From positions 1-5,970 of the forward strand of contig JAAZON010000363.1 of the NCBI GenBank assembly GCA_012797725.1: a DNA stretch of 5,970 nucleotides, in the 5' to 3' direction. The DNA is from SAR324 cluster bacterium (GTDB taxonomy: Bacteria; Bdellovibrionota; UBA2361; JAAZON01). The notes below the pieces were generated by a model. The model searched no databases. It saw only the letters and a program-made list of their open reading frames with translations, and was not told the DNA's origin. This document shows, in pieces, positions 1 to 5,970 of the stretch; position 1 is the first letter of the stretch, and each line of letters begins with the position of its first letter. Made by a program: the position numbers and the translations under genes.

Positions 1-609
1 GAGGACTTTCTTCGTTCAATAATCAAAGAAGTTCTCGAGAAATGTGAAGAAGAAATGGCTTTCTTTGCAAGTCGTGAAGGCATGGCGAAGGATCATGTGG
101 AGCACCTTGAAAAAGTCGCCAATGCAACTTTTGCTCGCATGGACTATACGGATCTAATCAAAGAACTGGAGAGATCGGGGCGCACTTTTGAGTTCCCAGT
201 AAAATGGGGAATGGATTTACAGGCCGAGCATGAACGTTTTATAACCGATGAAGTAGTAAAAGGCCCTGTCTTCGTTATTAATTATCCCAAAGAAATCAAA
301 GCATTCTACATGCGTATGAATGAAGATGCTAAAACCGTAAGGGCAATGGATTGTTTGGTTCCTCGTTTAGGAGAAATCATTGGCGGCAGCCAGCGCGAGG
401 AGCGATACGATGTTCTTTTAAACCGCATTCGAGAGTGCGGTTTAGCGGAAGAATCTTATTGGTGGTACTTGGAACTAAGAAAATTCGGAACAACGCCTCA
501 TTCTGGCTTTGGCCTTGGTTTTGAGCGCTTCCTTATGTATGTCTCTGGCATCCAAAACATAAGGGATGTTACGCCGTTTCCCCGGCACCCTGGTTACGCG
601 AAATTCTAA
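1..609 (+). CDS. asnS: Asparaginyl-tRNA synthetase, C-terminal part (5' end outside window)
   Basis: This class II aminoacyl-tRNA synthetase charges tRNA-Asn with asparagine in the cytoplasm, using ATP. The frame is open from base 1, and 202 residues are visible before TAA at 607-609. Bacterial AsnRS has about 460 residues, so the anticodon-binding OB domain and class II motif 1 lie upstream. The visible part holds the [14 protein letters not shown] segment, the [10 protein letters not shown] block typical of AsnRS (visible residues 128-137) and class II motif 3 as GFGLGFER (169-176), whose arginine contacts ATP. The protein ends in the usual ...[13 protein letters not shown]...KF. The motifs follow the bacterial AsnRS pattern rather than AspRS. 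The ATG at 55 is an internal methionine and not the start. No frameshift or missing key residue is seen. Its presence implies direct Asn-tRNA charging rather than sole reliance on GatCAB transamidation; that last point is inference. Confidence 0.95.
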   Translation, partial: EDFLRSIIKEVLEKCEEEMAFFASREGMAKDHVEHLEKVANATFARMDYTDLIKELERSGRTFEFPVKWGMDLQAEHERFITDEVVKGPVFVINYPKEIKAFYMRMNEDAKTVRAMDCLVPRLGEIIGGSQREERYDVLLNRIRECGLAEESYWWYLELRKFGTTPHSGFGLGFERFLMYVSGIQNIRDVTPFPRHPGYAKF

Positions 610-615
610 TACTGC

Positions 616-634
616 CTTTGCTCGAAGAGCAAAG
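616..634 (+). terminator. Perfect 8-bp hairpin just after asnS, possible terminator
   Basis: CTTTGCTC (616-623) pairs perfectly with GAGCAAAG (627-634) around a 3-nt GAA loop, 7 nt after the asnS stop. The following bases (ACTTTATAAG) contain only a short T run, so this is not a textbook rho-independent terminator. It may act as a weak or rho-assisted terminator, or as an mRNA 3'-end stabiliser. The stem is seen directly; its function is inferred from position. Confidence 0.45.
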
Positions 635-645
635 ACTTTATAAGT

Positions 646-691
646 GTCATTGCGAAACCAGTTCGCGCAAGCGGCTGGGCGTGGCAATCTC
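646..691. repeat. Short palindromic intergenic repeat, copy 1
   Basis: The 46-bp element starts GTCATTGCGA (646-655) and ends GGCAATCTC (683-691). ATTGC at 649-653 is complementary to GCAAT at 684-688, and inside it CCAG (658-661) is complementary to CTGG (675-678), so the unit can fold into a nested imperfect hairpin. The same two end sequences recur in the adjacent 696-815 element. Repeats with these ends are widespread as REP- or MITE-like elements in several bacterial lineages (general knowledge, not searched here). It encodes no protein. Confidence 0.7.
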
Positions 692-695
692 TATC

Positions 696-815
696 GTCAT
701 TGCGACTCTCCCCTTTCGGGTAAGGAATTTTGGCGATTATCCGAAATAGGATGCTGGCAACCCACGATCGGGACTCGCTAAGCCTTTTTGCAAAAAAGGG
801 AGAGGAGGCAATCTC
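696..815. repeat. Palindromic intergenic repeat, copy 2, longer
   Basis: This element has the same ends as its neighbour: GTCATTGCGA at 696-705 and GGCAATCTC at 807-815. Its terminal stem is longer. ATTGC (699-703) pairs with GCAAT (808-812), and CTCTCCCCTTT (706-716) pairs with AAAGGGAGAG (795-804) with one bulged C. A second local palindrome, CCTTTTTGCAAAAAAGG, lies at 783-799, and a small ATCC/GGAT hairpin at 739-752. The right end stops 14 bases before the rocD start codon, so the element forms most of the rocD leader. It also contains an AGGAGG (803-808) too far from the ATG to act as its ribosome binding site. The extra internal length could be divergence or a nested insertion. Confidence 0.65.
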
Positions 816-818
816 AAC

Positions 819-824
819 AGGAAG
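819..824 (+). promoter_or_regulatory. Ribosome binding site of rocD
   Basis: AGGAAG lies 5 nt before ATG at 830. This favours 830 over the in-frame TTG at 788, which sits inside the palindromic repeat and would add 14 residues (MQKRERRQSQQEEA) not expected in the family. Confidence 0.65.
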
Positions 825-829
825 AAGCG

Positions 830-2029
830 ATGCATTATAGCTCCCAAGACATAATTAACCTCACTGAAGACTACTGTGCCCACAATTACCATCCCCTTGA
901 TATAGTCCTTGCTAAGGCAAAAGGTGTGTGGGTCTGGGACGTCGAAGGGAATCGTTATCTTGATATGCTTAGCGCTTACAGCGCTATGAACTTTGGACAT
1001 GGGAACAAGCGCCTAATTAATGCCGCCAAGAAGCAGCTTAAGCGAATGACTCTAAGCAGTCGTGCATTTTTCAACGATCAACTGGGACTCCTTGCAGAAG
1101 GACTCTGTAAACTTGCAAAAAAAGATATGATGCTGCCCATGGTAAGCGGAGCGGAAGCGGTAGAAACTGCTATTAAAGCTGTGCGCAGATGGGGCTACGA
1201 AGTCAAGGGTGTGGAAGCAGACAAGGCTGAGATCATTTGCTTCGCCGGAAACTTTGCTGGACGCACTACCACAATCATTAGTTTCAGCGATGTATCTCAA
1301 TATCAAAGAGACTTTGGTCCATTTACCCCTGGTTTTAAAATAGCGAAATTTGGAGATATTGATTCTGTCAAAGCCCTTGTCTCAAAAAATACTGTAGGAA
1401 TCCTTTTCGAACCCATTCAAGGAGAGGGCGGCATTAATGTTCCCCCAAAAGGCTTTATTAAGGAGCTTCGAGAGCTTTGCGATTCTGAAAAGTTTCTAAT
1501 GATTGCGGATGAAATCCAAACCGGCCTTTGCCGCACAGGCAAAATTTTTGCATGTGAACATGAAGGCATTGTTCCAGATATATACATAATCGGAAAATCT
1601 CTTGGAGGTGGGATTACTCCAATTTCTGCTGTGCTTGCAAACAAAGATGTTCTTGGCCTCTTTGAGCCCGGTTCACATGGAAGCACATTTGGGGGCAATT
1701 CACTTGCATGCGCCATAGCTCGCGAAGTCATTGATCTGATAAATGAAGAAGAACCTCACGAAAATGCTCAGCGCCTTGGAAATTGGCTAATCAAGAAATT
1801 AATCTCCATTAAGAGCCCAGCAATCAAGGAAGTGCGAGGCAAAGGCTTAATGATTCGCGTTGAAATAAATCCTGAATTTGGAACAGCATGGGATTATTGT
1901 CAAAAGCTAAAAAAACTCGGGGTTCTCTGCAAGGACACACGCACACAAGTTATGCGCCTCGCACCACCACTTGTCATAAAAAAGAAAGAGCTGCAGTATG
2001 CTCTTCAGAAAATTACCTCTCTATTTTAG
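830..2029 (+). CDS. rocD: Ornithine aminotransferase (ornithine-oxo-acid transaminase)
   Basis: This PLP-dependent class III aminotransferase moves the delta-amino group of ornithine to 2-oxoglutarate, giving glutamate-5-semialdehyde and glutamate. It links arginine/ornithine breakdown with proline and glutamate in the cytoplasm. The start at ATG 830 gives 399 residues, the usual length for bacterial RocD, and the N-terminus (NYHPLDIVLAKAKGVWVWD) matches the family. Visible functional residues include Tyr50 in the LSAYSAMN substrate segment, the SGAEA phosphate-binding turn (106-110), Arg145 in NFAGRTTT, Glu199 in EPIQGEGG, Asp227 in IADEIQTG, the Schiff-base Lys256 in GKSLGGG, Thr286 in GSTFGGN, and Arg376 in MRLAPPLVI. 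Glu199 and Arg376 correspond to the Glu-Arg switch that sets ornithine specificity in characterised OATs, which separates it from acetylornithine aminotransferase (ArgD). No arginase or proline gene is adjacent. The leader carries a palindromic repeat, and the gene overlaps the converging minus-strand gene by 4 bp at its stop. It looks intact. Confidence 0.93.
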   Translation: MHYSSQDIINLTEDYCAHNYHPLDIVLAKAKGVWVWDVEGNRYLDMLSAYSAMNFGHGNKRLINAAKKQLKRMTLSSRAFFNDQLGLLAEGLCKLAKKDMMLPMVSGAEAVETAIKAVRRWGYEVKGVEADKAEIICFAGNFAGRTTTIISFSDVSQYQRDFGPFTPGFKIAKFGDIDSVKALVSKNTVGILFEPIQGEGGINVPPKGFIKELRELCDSEKFLMIADEIQTGLCRTGKIFACEHEGIVPDIYIIGKSLGGGITPISAVLANKDVLGLFEPGSHGSTFGGNSLACAIAREVIDLINEEEPHENAQRLGNWLIKKLISIKSPAIKEVRGKGLMIRVEINPEFGTAWDYCQKLKKLGVLCKDTRTQVMRLAPPLVIKKKELQYALQKITSLF

Positions 2030-2262
2030 TCACAGGCTCGGTATTCTGTATCCAATCCACGTAGACCTGGTTCAACATTAGGTGGCACAGTCCCCCAGCA
2101 TGGCGGGCCCTGCTCGATTATTTGAAGCACTGCTTCCGCGCGAAAGACTGCCTTTTGAAAGAGAATTCTTCCTGCAATAGCAAATATCAAAAGCAACACC
2201 ACCATCCCCATTACATATTCAATCAGCACAGCTCCCTTCAGTATTTTGCCTCCTTTTTTCAT
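2026..2262 (-). CDS. Small Flp-pilin-like / minor pseudopilin
   Basis: This 78-residue protein has a prepilin layout: basic leader MKKGGKILKG, then a predicted cleavage G10^A11, then AVLIEY with Glu at +5 and Tyr at +6. That fits the G/xxxxEY signature of the Flp pilin family processed by TadV-type prepilin peptidases. A single hydrophobic helix spans about residues 11-33. The remaining ~45 residues would be extracytoplasmic and contain two cysteines (55 and 77), possibly a disulfide. It is the last gene of the minus-strand unit, starting 9 nt after the TadG-like stop. No good Shine-Dalgarno precedes ATG 2262, but GGAGG lies inside the frame at 2253-2249, so translation may be coupled or start slightly later, for example at CTG 2241. 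It could be the fibre subunit or a minor TadE/F-type pseudopilin. The family assignment rests on the motif and context, not on full-length homology. Confidence 0.65.
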   Translation of the reverse strand: MKKGGKILKGAVLIEYVMGMVVLLLIFAIAGRILFQKAVFRAEAVLQIIEQGPPCWGTVPPNVEPGLRGLDTEYRACD

Positions 2263-2271
2263 AATGTCTGC

Positions 2272-4767
2272 TTAATATCGCCTCTCAAGCTCCATAATAG
2301 TATGAAAGAATATCTGCCTCGCATAGTCCTCAATACCAAAATCAGTTGTGTTCAGCATGCAATTCCAGAAATCTCTCATGTCGGATGCGGAAGGAACATC
2401 CTTATTAATTTTATCTGGGCATGGAATGACTGCTGCCGAATCCGCTTTTGCACTTGGGCTTATATTTATCATCACATTTCCATAAGGGCCATCAGGTGCG
2501 TTGAGATTAGCCTGAAATATTTCTGCTATTGCATTTACATAATTTTTATTTTCATTGCTTTCATCTGCATTCGCATATTCAGCAAGGAATGGAATATAGA
2601 CTATGACTATTGGGGGGCCTTGATTTGCTTTCTGTTGAGCGATCATGCTCTTGATATCCTCAACCTCTTCTTTACCAAAGATTGGTCTATGAAGAACTAA
2701 AATTAGAGGAGACTTCACCTTTAAGGAACTCGCATTTGAATTGATTGGATAAAGACCGGGACTTGCTATAGCTCTATTTGCTTGATAGCCACCGTCTATC
2801 CATGACCTAAGCATCGCGCCTATATCACCATGCAAGTCTTGTTCGTAAGCTCGTGCCTTACATTGATCACTGCCATCTATGCTTATCCCCATTGCAGTCT
2901 CAAAAGGACATTTTTGTATCGTTGCAAGAGCTGAGACTGCTTCTGATGCTTTAAGCCGACGTGTAGTGAAAGAACTATCCTGATCTGCCCATGGATCATT
3001 TTGATCGTATCCAAGGTTAGATGCTGAAGGGGAAACGTTTTCATAGCACAAATACTGCTTCCAACTATACTCATCAGGAAGAAAGCCCTGCGAATTATCG
3101 AAATATCTGTATTTAGAAGAAAAATCCTCTCCAAGGCGAGGCAATTTGTCGCGTGCAAAAAGATGCACAGCAGAACGTGGAAGAGATGAGATAAGAGACT
3201 CATAGCGTTTTCTGGTAACCGATCCAGATCCCTTTGAAAACGGAAATATTTCATCAAGATCGATCTGGTTCTCTATTTTGACATCATTAGGCTGTTTGAA
3301 ATTCTCACTTCTATACCAAGTATATGGAATCTGATAATTATGCGCTGTTAGATCCTCTCCATAATTAACAATTACTGCCGGGAAATTGTATAATATTCGG
3401 GGGGAGTTCTTCGTTTCTGTTATTTCCTCCTTTTCTGTGATTTCATGAACAGGATTAATCATAAATATACCTGTGCTTGAGCGAGTGTGCGCATGCCTTG
3501 ACGCAAGTTCAACAATAGTTGAAAGAAAGCGATTGCGAATTTTCACTGGAGGGTTCCACAAGGCAAGTTGGAAATTTATCGCAGGCGAGTTTTCAAAATC
3601 GTATTTTCCCGATAAAATATTATCATAAGAGCCTGCATTAATATTCGGAAAGCTAGCAATTGGACCAAAAGTAGGATGTGTATTAGTGTAAGTTTGAGCC
3701 GGATAATTGTAAATCAGCTCCCAAGAACCAGGACACAAAGCTTTATCATCGTTGGTCCAAGCAGTTTCTGAGATCCCATATTCCAAATCTCGTCCTTCTA
3801 AATGATGCTTATATGCCGCATAATGCGAATCACGAGTGTTTGACAAAAAATCAATATTGAAACTGGCTCGTTGAATCTTGTTCCGAATTTGCCTTCCCCT
3901 TTGTATATTGCTAACCCGCAAAAAAGAAGCTTTCTGATCATTTTGATTACGAGCCCGCAGGTTTTCTCCTTCTTCGGTCGAGGGGATGTAACAGCGCTCC
4001 CCAATCTTTATCGGCTTGAAAACGAAGCCCCCCCTTTCCGCCCCTGCAAGCTCTGGCAGCAAAGTGTTAAAATCCCAAAACTCCTCCATTCCAAAATTCG
4101 TAGTCATCTCAGGGGCAATACCAATAGTCAGGCCTGGATATAAATAATCCGATTTGCCATCTAGAATCGTGTCATACACACCTCGCAATCTAGTCCAATA
4201 GGCAGCACTTGCAGAAACGGTATGAGAAGTAGATTTCCCAATTTGGCTGAACAAAGGAAGTTTCGAACTTTCAAGCTCACCTTGCGCATAACAGCCCACG
4301 AAGGTTCCTGCATTAAAGACAGGATCAAGAATTGATGCTGGGAAATGCCCCCGTTCTTCTGCATTATTACTTATCCTCTCTTTCCAATTTTTGCCTTCCC
4401 TAATTTCTCTAACAAAATTCTCCCCATTCCTATTAATAGCAAAGTTTTTGGGCATTTTCTGTATTGTTAGTTCTGTAAAGATGCTATTTCCCCTGAATGT
4501 TGTATGATATCGCTCAGCAGTATGTAATAATTGAAATTGTTCTCTAAAAAGACTCTTTTCGGCATCAGAGCCTAACAGATTCTGCGGGTTAATCACCTCG
4601 TAAGCAGCCGCTCGACAATTAGAATCAAGGCTATTTCGAAAATACTGGGCATGCTTTAAAGCACTTCCTGTTCCAAAGCCAAGCAAGGCAAACAGCGCAA
4701 GAATACTAAGCCCAATTGCAGCAGCCAGAGGCAAAAAAAGGCTTCCCATTTCTATGCGTTTCTTCAT
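2272..4767 (-). CDS. Large TadG-like surface protein with N-terminal membrane anchor
   Basis: This protein has 831 residues. The N-terminus (MKKRIEMG, then SLFLPLAAAIGLSILALFALLGFG) is a basic stretch, a glycine and one hydrophobic helix (about 9-32), as in TadG/TadE-like pseudopilins, but with Pro instead of Glu at +5 from G8. The rest is hydrophilic, rich in Asn, Ser and aromatics, with nine cysteines, consistent with an extracytoplasmic domain. Near the C-terminus, PLILVLHRPIFG (687-698), a charged helix and PIVIVYIPF (719-727) give a beta-alpha-beta pattern, and the protein ends FGIEDYARQIFFHTIMELERRY-like at 810-831. This order resembles the vWA end of TadG, but the acidic metal-binding loop (TDG-type) is replaced by HRP and no clear DxSxS is found. 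The start ATG 4767 overlaps the upstream stop (ATGA) and has a strong GGAGG. At 831 residues it is longer than most TadG proteins. The TadG-like call rests on N-terminal architecture and neighbours; the large middle is unrecognised. Confidence 0.6.
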   Translation of the reverse strand: MKKRIEMGSLFLPLAAAIGLSILALFALLGFGTGSALKHAQYFRNSLDSNCRAAAYEVINPQNLLGSDAEKSLFREQFQLLHTAERYHTTFRGNSIFTELTIQKMPKNFAINRNGENFVREIREGKNWKERISNNAEERGHFPASILDPVFNAGTFVGCYAQGELESSKLPLFSQIGKSTSHTVSASAAYWTRLRGVYDTILDGKSDYLYPGLTIGIAPEMTTNFGMEEFWDFNTLLPELAGAERGGFVFKPIKIGERCYIPSTEEGENLRARNQNDQKASFLRVSNIQRGRQIRNKIQRASFNIDFLSNTRDSHYAAYKHHLEGRDLEYGISETAWTNDDKALCPGSWELIYNYPAQTYTNTHPTFGPIASFPNINAGSYDNILSGKYDFENSPAINFQLALWNPPVKIRNRFLSTIVELASRHAHTRSSTGIFMINPVHEITEKEEITETKNSPRILYNFPAVIVNYGEDLTAHNYQIPYTWYRSENFKQPNDVKIENQIDLDEIFPFSKGSGSVTRKRYESLISSLPRSAVHLFARDKLPRLGEDFSSKYRYFDNSQGFLPDEYSWKQYLCYENVSPSASNLGYDQNDPWADQDSSFTTRRLKASEAVSALATIQKCPFETAMGISIDGSDQCKARAYEQDLHGDIGAMLRSWIDGGYQANRAIASPGLYPINSNASSLKVKSPLILVLHRPIFGKEEVEDIKSMIAQQKANQGPPIVIVYIPFLAEYANADESNENKNYVNAIAEIFQANLNAPDGPYGNVMINISPSAKADSAAVIPCPDKINKDVPSASDMRDFWNCMLNTTDFGIEDYARQIFFHTIMELERRY

Positions 4768-4778
4768 TCTTCGCCTCC
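4764..4778 (-). promoter_or_regulatory. ATGA stop/start overlap with strong GGAGG site
   Basis: The TadE-like stop TGA (4766-4764) overlaps the TadG-like ATG (4767-4765) as ATGA. GGAGG at 4778-4774 stands 6 nt before that ATG. The arrangement indicates one mRNA and probable translational coupling of the two proteins, and it fixes the TadG-like start. Confidence 0.8.
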
Positions 4779-5480
4779 ATCTTCGCCTGGCATGTACGAT
4801 CGGTAAGTAAAAACACCCCTATTAGCAACTTCAGACTTATTGAGTAATGAGAACAGATTGAGGAGTGGCTGCACTATAGTATCTCCTGGCCTAAACCAAC
4901 ATTGCATAAAAAAGTCCTGCACAGAATCAGACACATTGTCTATGCCACTTAAGTCCAGATTTTCATAGCCATCTTTCCATTTAATTTGCATCACCGCACA
5001 TCTAAGACACCCCTCTTCAGATGGTCTTCCATTGCTCTCAAAATTAGGCAAAGCACATGGGTATCTTATTGACTCCCCAACCCCAATCCTCATTGTCTCA
5101 AAAGCATAAGCCAGCCCCTGGGCAAAGATTCTGTTCTTCTCATCTTTCAGCGAGTCCTGAAAAGTAGTAGTAGGATTCAATTGATCGTCGTGCCATGTTG
5201 AATCCAAAAAATTATTATCATCACCTCCATGCGACAATAGTCGTAAGATATCATCATAGGGGATTAGTTCATCCCCCATAATTCGCGGGTTTCCTCTGGT
5301 CAGTGCAAGACGTGGGGAATTTTCAACGGCTGAAAAAAGAAGACTTCGCACATTAATGACGTAGCTAAGCCAGATGCATCCAAAAATAAGAATCAAAAAT
5401 AATGGCAAGAAAAGCACAAACTGCAGTAGAACAGCCCCCTTACTGCTCCTTCTTCTCCAATAACATGAACTCTTCTGCAT
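4764..5480 (-). CDS. TadE-like pseudopilin
   Basis: This protein has 238 residues. Its N-terminal basic leader (MQKSSCYWRRRSSKG) is followed by a predicted cleavage G15^A16 and AVLLQFVLFLPLFLILIFG, a helix spanning about 16-41. The pattern KGAVLLQFVLFLPL...IWLSYVINVRSLLFSAVE follows the TadE-like family (GxxxxEFALxxPLL, then a conserved helix extension), with Gln20 in place of the usual +5 Glu. TadE and TadF are minor pseudopilins needed for Flp/Tad fibre assembly. The C-terminal ~195 residues should be extracytoplasmic and contain a CxxC (158/161) plus Cys142 and Cys194. The start ATG 5480 is preceded by a modest AAGAGA. It lies 35 nt after the HINT gene stop and overlaps the TadG-like start by 4 bp, so all are probably cotranscribed. 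The family is likely; the +5 substitution and long C-terminal domain are unusual. Confidence 0.72.
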   Translation of the reverse strand: MQKSSCYWRRRSSKGAVLLQFVLFLPLFLILIFGCIWLSYVINVRSLLFSAVENSPRLALTRGNPRIMGDELIPYDDILRLLSHGGDDNNFLDSTWHDDQLNPTTTFQDSLKDEKNRIFAQGLAYAFETMRIGVGESIRYPCALPNFESNGRPSEEGCLRCAVMQIKWKDGYENLDLSGIDNVSDSVQDFFMQCWFRPGDTIVQPLLNLFSLLNKSEVANRGVFTYRSYMPGEDGGEE

Positions 5481-5515
5481 ATTGTCTCTTCACAATCCCA
5501 AAACTTTTATTGTTT

Positions 5516-5970
5516 TTATGGCGTGGGAATGCAAGTCGGCACCTCCGTAGGTAAATTCTCTGGAGCAGAGGTTGGATAAAGCGGACACGTGGTCGGGGTT
5601 TTAATAAAATTACCTTTTTCATTATGCACCAATACAGCTTCAGAGCTATGATCTGGAAAAACGAAGTAGGTGTGAGCATTTTGAACGTTTATATTATAGA
5701 CCTCTCCGGTTCTCATTACTCGTTCTTTCCTACCAACTTCTAATTCAGCGCCTGAGAAAGATAATAATTTATCCCCCACTCGCAGATCTTTAACTTTAAC
5801 CCAGCCTTTGCCTTTAACGAAGAAGTTATGACTTTTAGTAGTATCGAGAGCGCCTGTATCGACATGTATTCGAATTATTCTCGCTCTTCTGTGATAAAAT
5901 AGCTTAGCAACGCGAGCAACAACTTTGTGATTGGAGTTCTTTTCAAAGCTATTCACTTCGGAGTCTTTGA
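5516..5970 (-). CDS. HINT-domain protein, C-terminal part (N-terminus outside window)
   Basis: The frame is open to the right edge, and 150 codons are visible before TAA at 5518-5516; the GTG at 5956 is internal. The sequence matches the C-terminal part of a bacterial pretoxin-type HINT (intein/Hedgehog-like) autoprocessing domain. Numbered from that GTG as residue 1, it shows TxxH as T40-H43 (DTTKSHNFFVKGKGW), the VKDLRVGDKLLS block (55-66), VYNINVQNAHTYFV (86-99) and the terminal VLVHN (108-112), with catalytic His111-Asn112. The N-terminal nucleophile block lies beyond the window. In polymorphic toxins this domain cleaves itself after the Asn to release a C-terminal toxin. Here residue +1 is Glu, which argues against splicing, and only 34 residues follow, rich in Pro and Thr with two cysteines, so no toxin domain is present. 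It lies 35 nt upstream of the TadE-like gene on the same strand. HINT identity is confident; its role beside pilus genes is unknown. Confidence 0.85.
   Translation of the reverse strand, partial: KDSEVNSFEKNSNHKVVARVAKLFYHRRARIIRIHVDTGALDTTKSHNFFVKGKGWVKVKDLRVGDKLLSFSGAELEVGRKERVMRTGEVYNINVQNAHTYFVFPDHSSEAVLVHNEKGNFIKTPTTCPLYPTSAPENLPTEVPTCIPTP

Noticed and set aside
717..800. Possible riboswitch or structured leader upstream of rocD (TGGCAACCC and small hairpins)
   Set aside because: Only short fragments resemble known aptamers. No SAM, TPP or cobalamin core could be assembled, and the region is better explained by the palindromic repeat.
788..829. Upstream TTG start giving rocD 14 extra residues
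   Set aside because: The TTG sits in the CCTTTTTGCAAAAAAGG palindrome of the repeat. The extra residues are not family-like, and ATG 830 has its own AGGAAG and gives the standard length.
2122..2700. 192-residue plus-strand open frame opposite the pilin-like and TadG-like genes
   Set aside because: Its composition (many Ile, Cys, His and Phe) is typical of antisense reading. It has no recognisable domain and lies across two well-supported minus-strand genes and their junction.
2780..2960. IDGSD in the TadG-like protein as a DxSxS metal site
   Set aside because: The spacing gives D-G-S-D, not DxSxS, and the flanking residues do not show the hydrophobic strand that precedes a vWA metal site.
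5519..5596. Eukaryotic P(S/T)AP-type late-domain motif in the Pro/Thr tail
   Set aside because: The closest match reads TSAP, lacking the leading proline of the motif; the resemblance is expected by chance in a Pro/Thr-rich tail.
5440..5679. 79-residue minus-strand frame overlapping the HINT tail and TadE-like start, considered as a frameshifted toxin remnant
   Set aside because: It shows no toxin-like motif, is rich in Arg and Lys as expected for an off-frame reading, and overlaps two supported genes.
5519..5970. HINT region as a splicing intein inserted in a pilus gene
   Set aside because: The residue after His-Asn is Glu rather than Cys, Ser or Thr, and the frame ends 34 residues later with no host-protein continuation; the next gene starts in a separate frame with its own leader.

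Overview
The window is bacterial, compactly coded and moderately AT-rich. The bacterial-type asparaginyl-tRNA synthetase, the short intergenic palindromic repeats, and the TadE/TadG/Flp-like surface genes beside a HINT-domain protein would fit a diderm bacterium. Repeats that start GTCATTGCGA and end GGCAATCTC are, from general knowledge, frequent in several host-associated Gram-negative lineages. The sequence does not fix a genus or phylum, and I do not claim one.

Layout, plus strand: the C-terminal part of asnS (1-609, cut by the left edge) is followed by a compact hairpin and two back-to-back palindromic repeat elements (646-691 and 696-815). A complete ornithine aminotransferase gene, rocD, follows (830-2029). 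Everything to the right is on the minus strand and reads toward rocD. In transcription order these are a HINT-domain protein cut by the right edge (5970-5516), a TadE-like protein (5480-4764), a very large TadG-like protein (4767-2272) and a small Flp-pilin-like protein (2262-2026). rocD and the last minus-strand gene converge and share 4 bp at their stop codons.

The minus-strand genes look like one transcription unit, with gaps of 35 nt, a 4-bp ATGA overlap and a 9-nt gap. The three pseudopilin-like proteins each begin with a short basic stretch and a glycine followed by a hydrophobic helix, the layout of a type IV/Flp prepilin-peptidase site. They differ at position +5: Gln in the TadE-like protein, Pro in the TadG-like protein and the canonical Glu (followed by Tyr) in the Flp-like protein. 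The likely product is a Tad-type surface fibre or secretion apparatus with one very large minor subunit. The ATPase, platform, secretin and prepilin peptidase genes are not in the window.

The most unusual features are the HINT protein next to these genes, which has an intact C-terminal autoprocessing block but no toxin after it, only a 34-residue Pro/Thr tail with near-tetrapeptide periodicity, and the 831-residue TadG-like protein, whose C-terminus may be a degenerate vWA domain.
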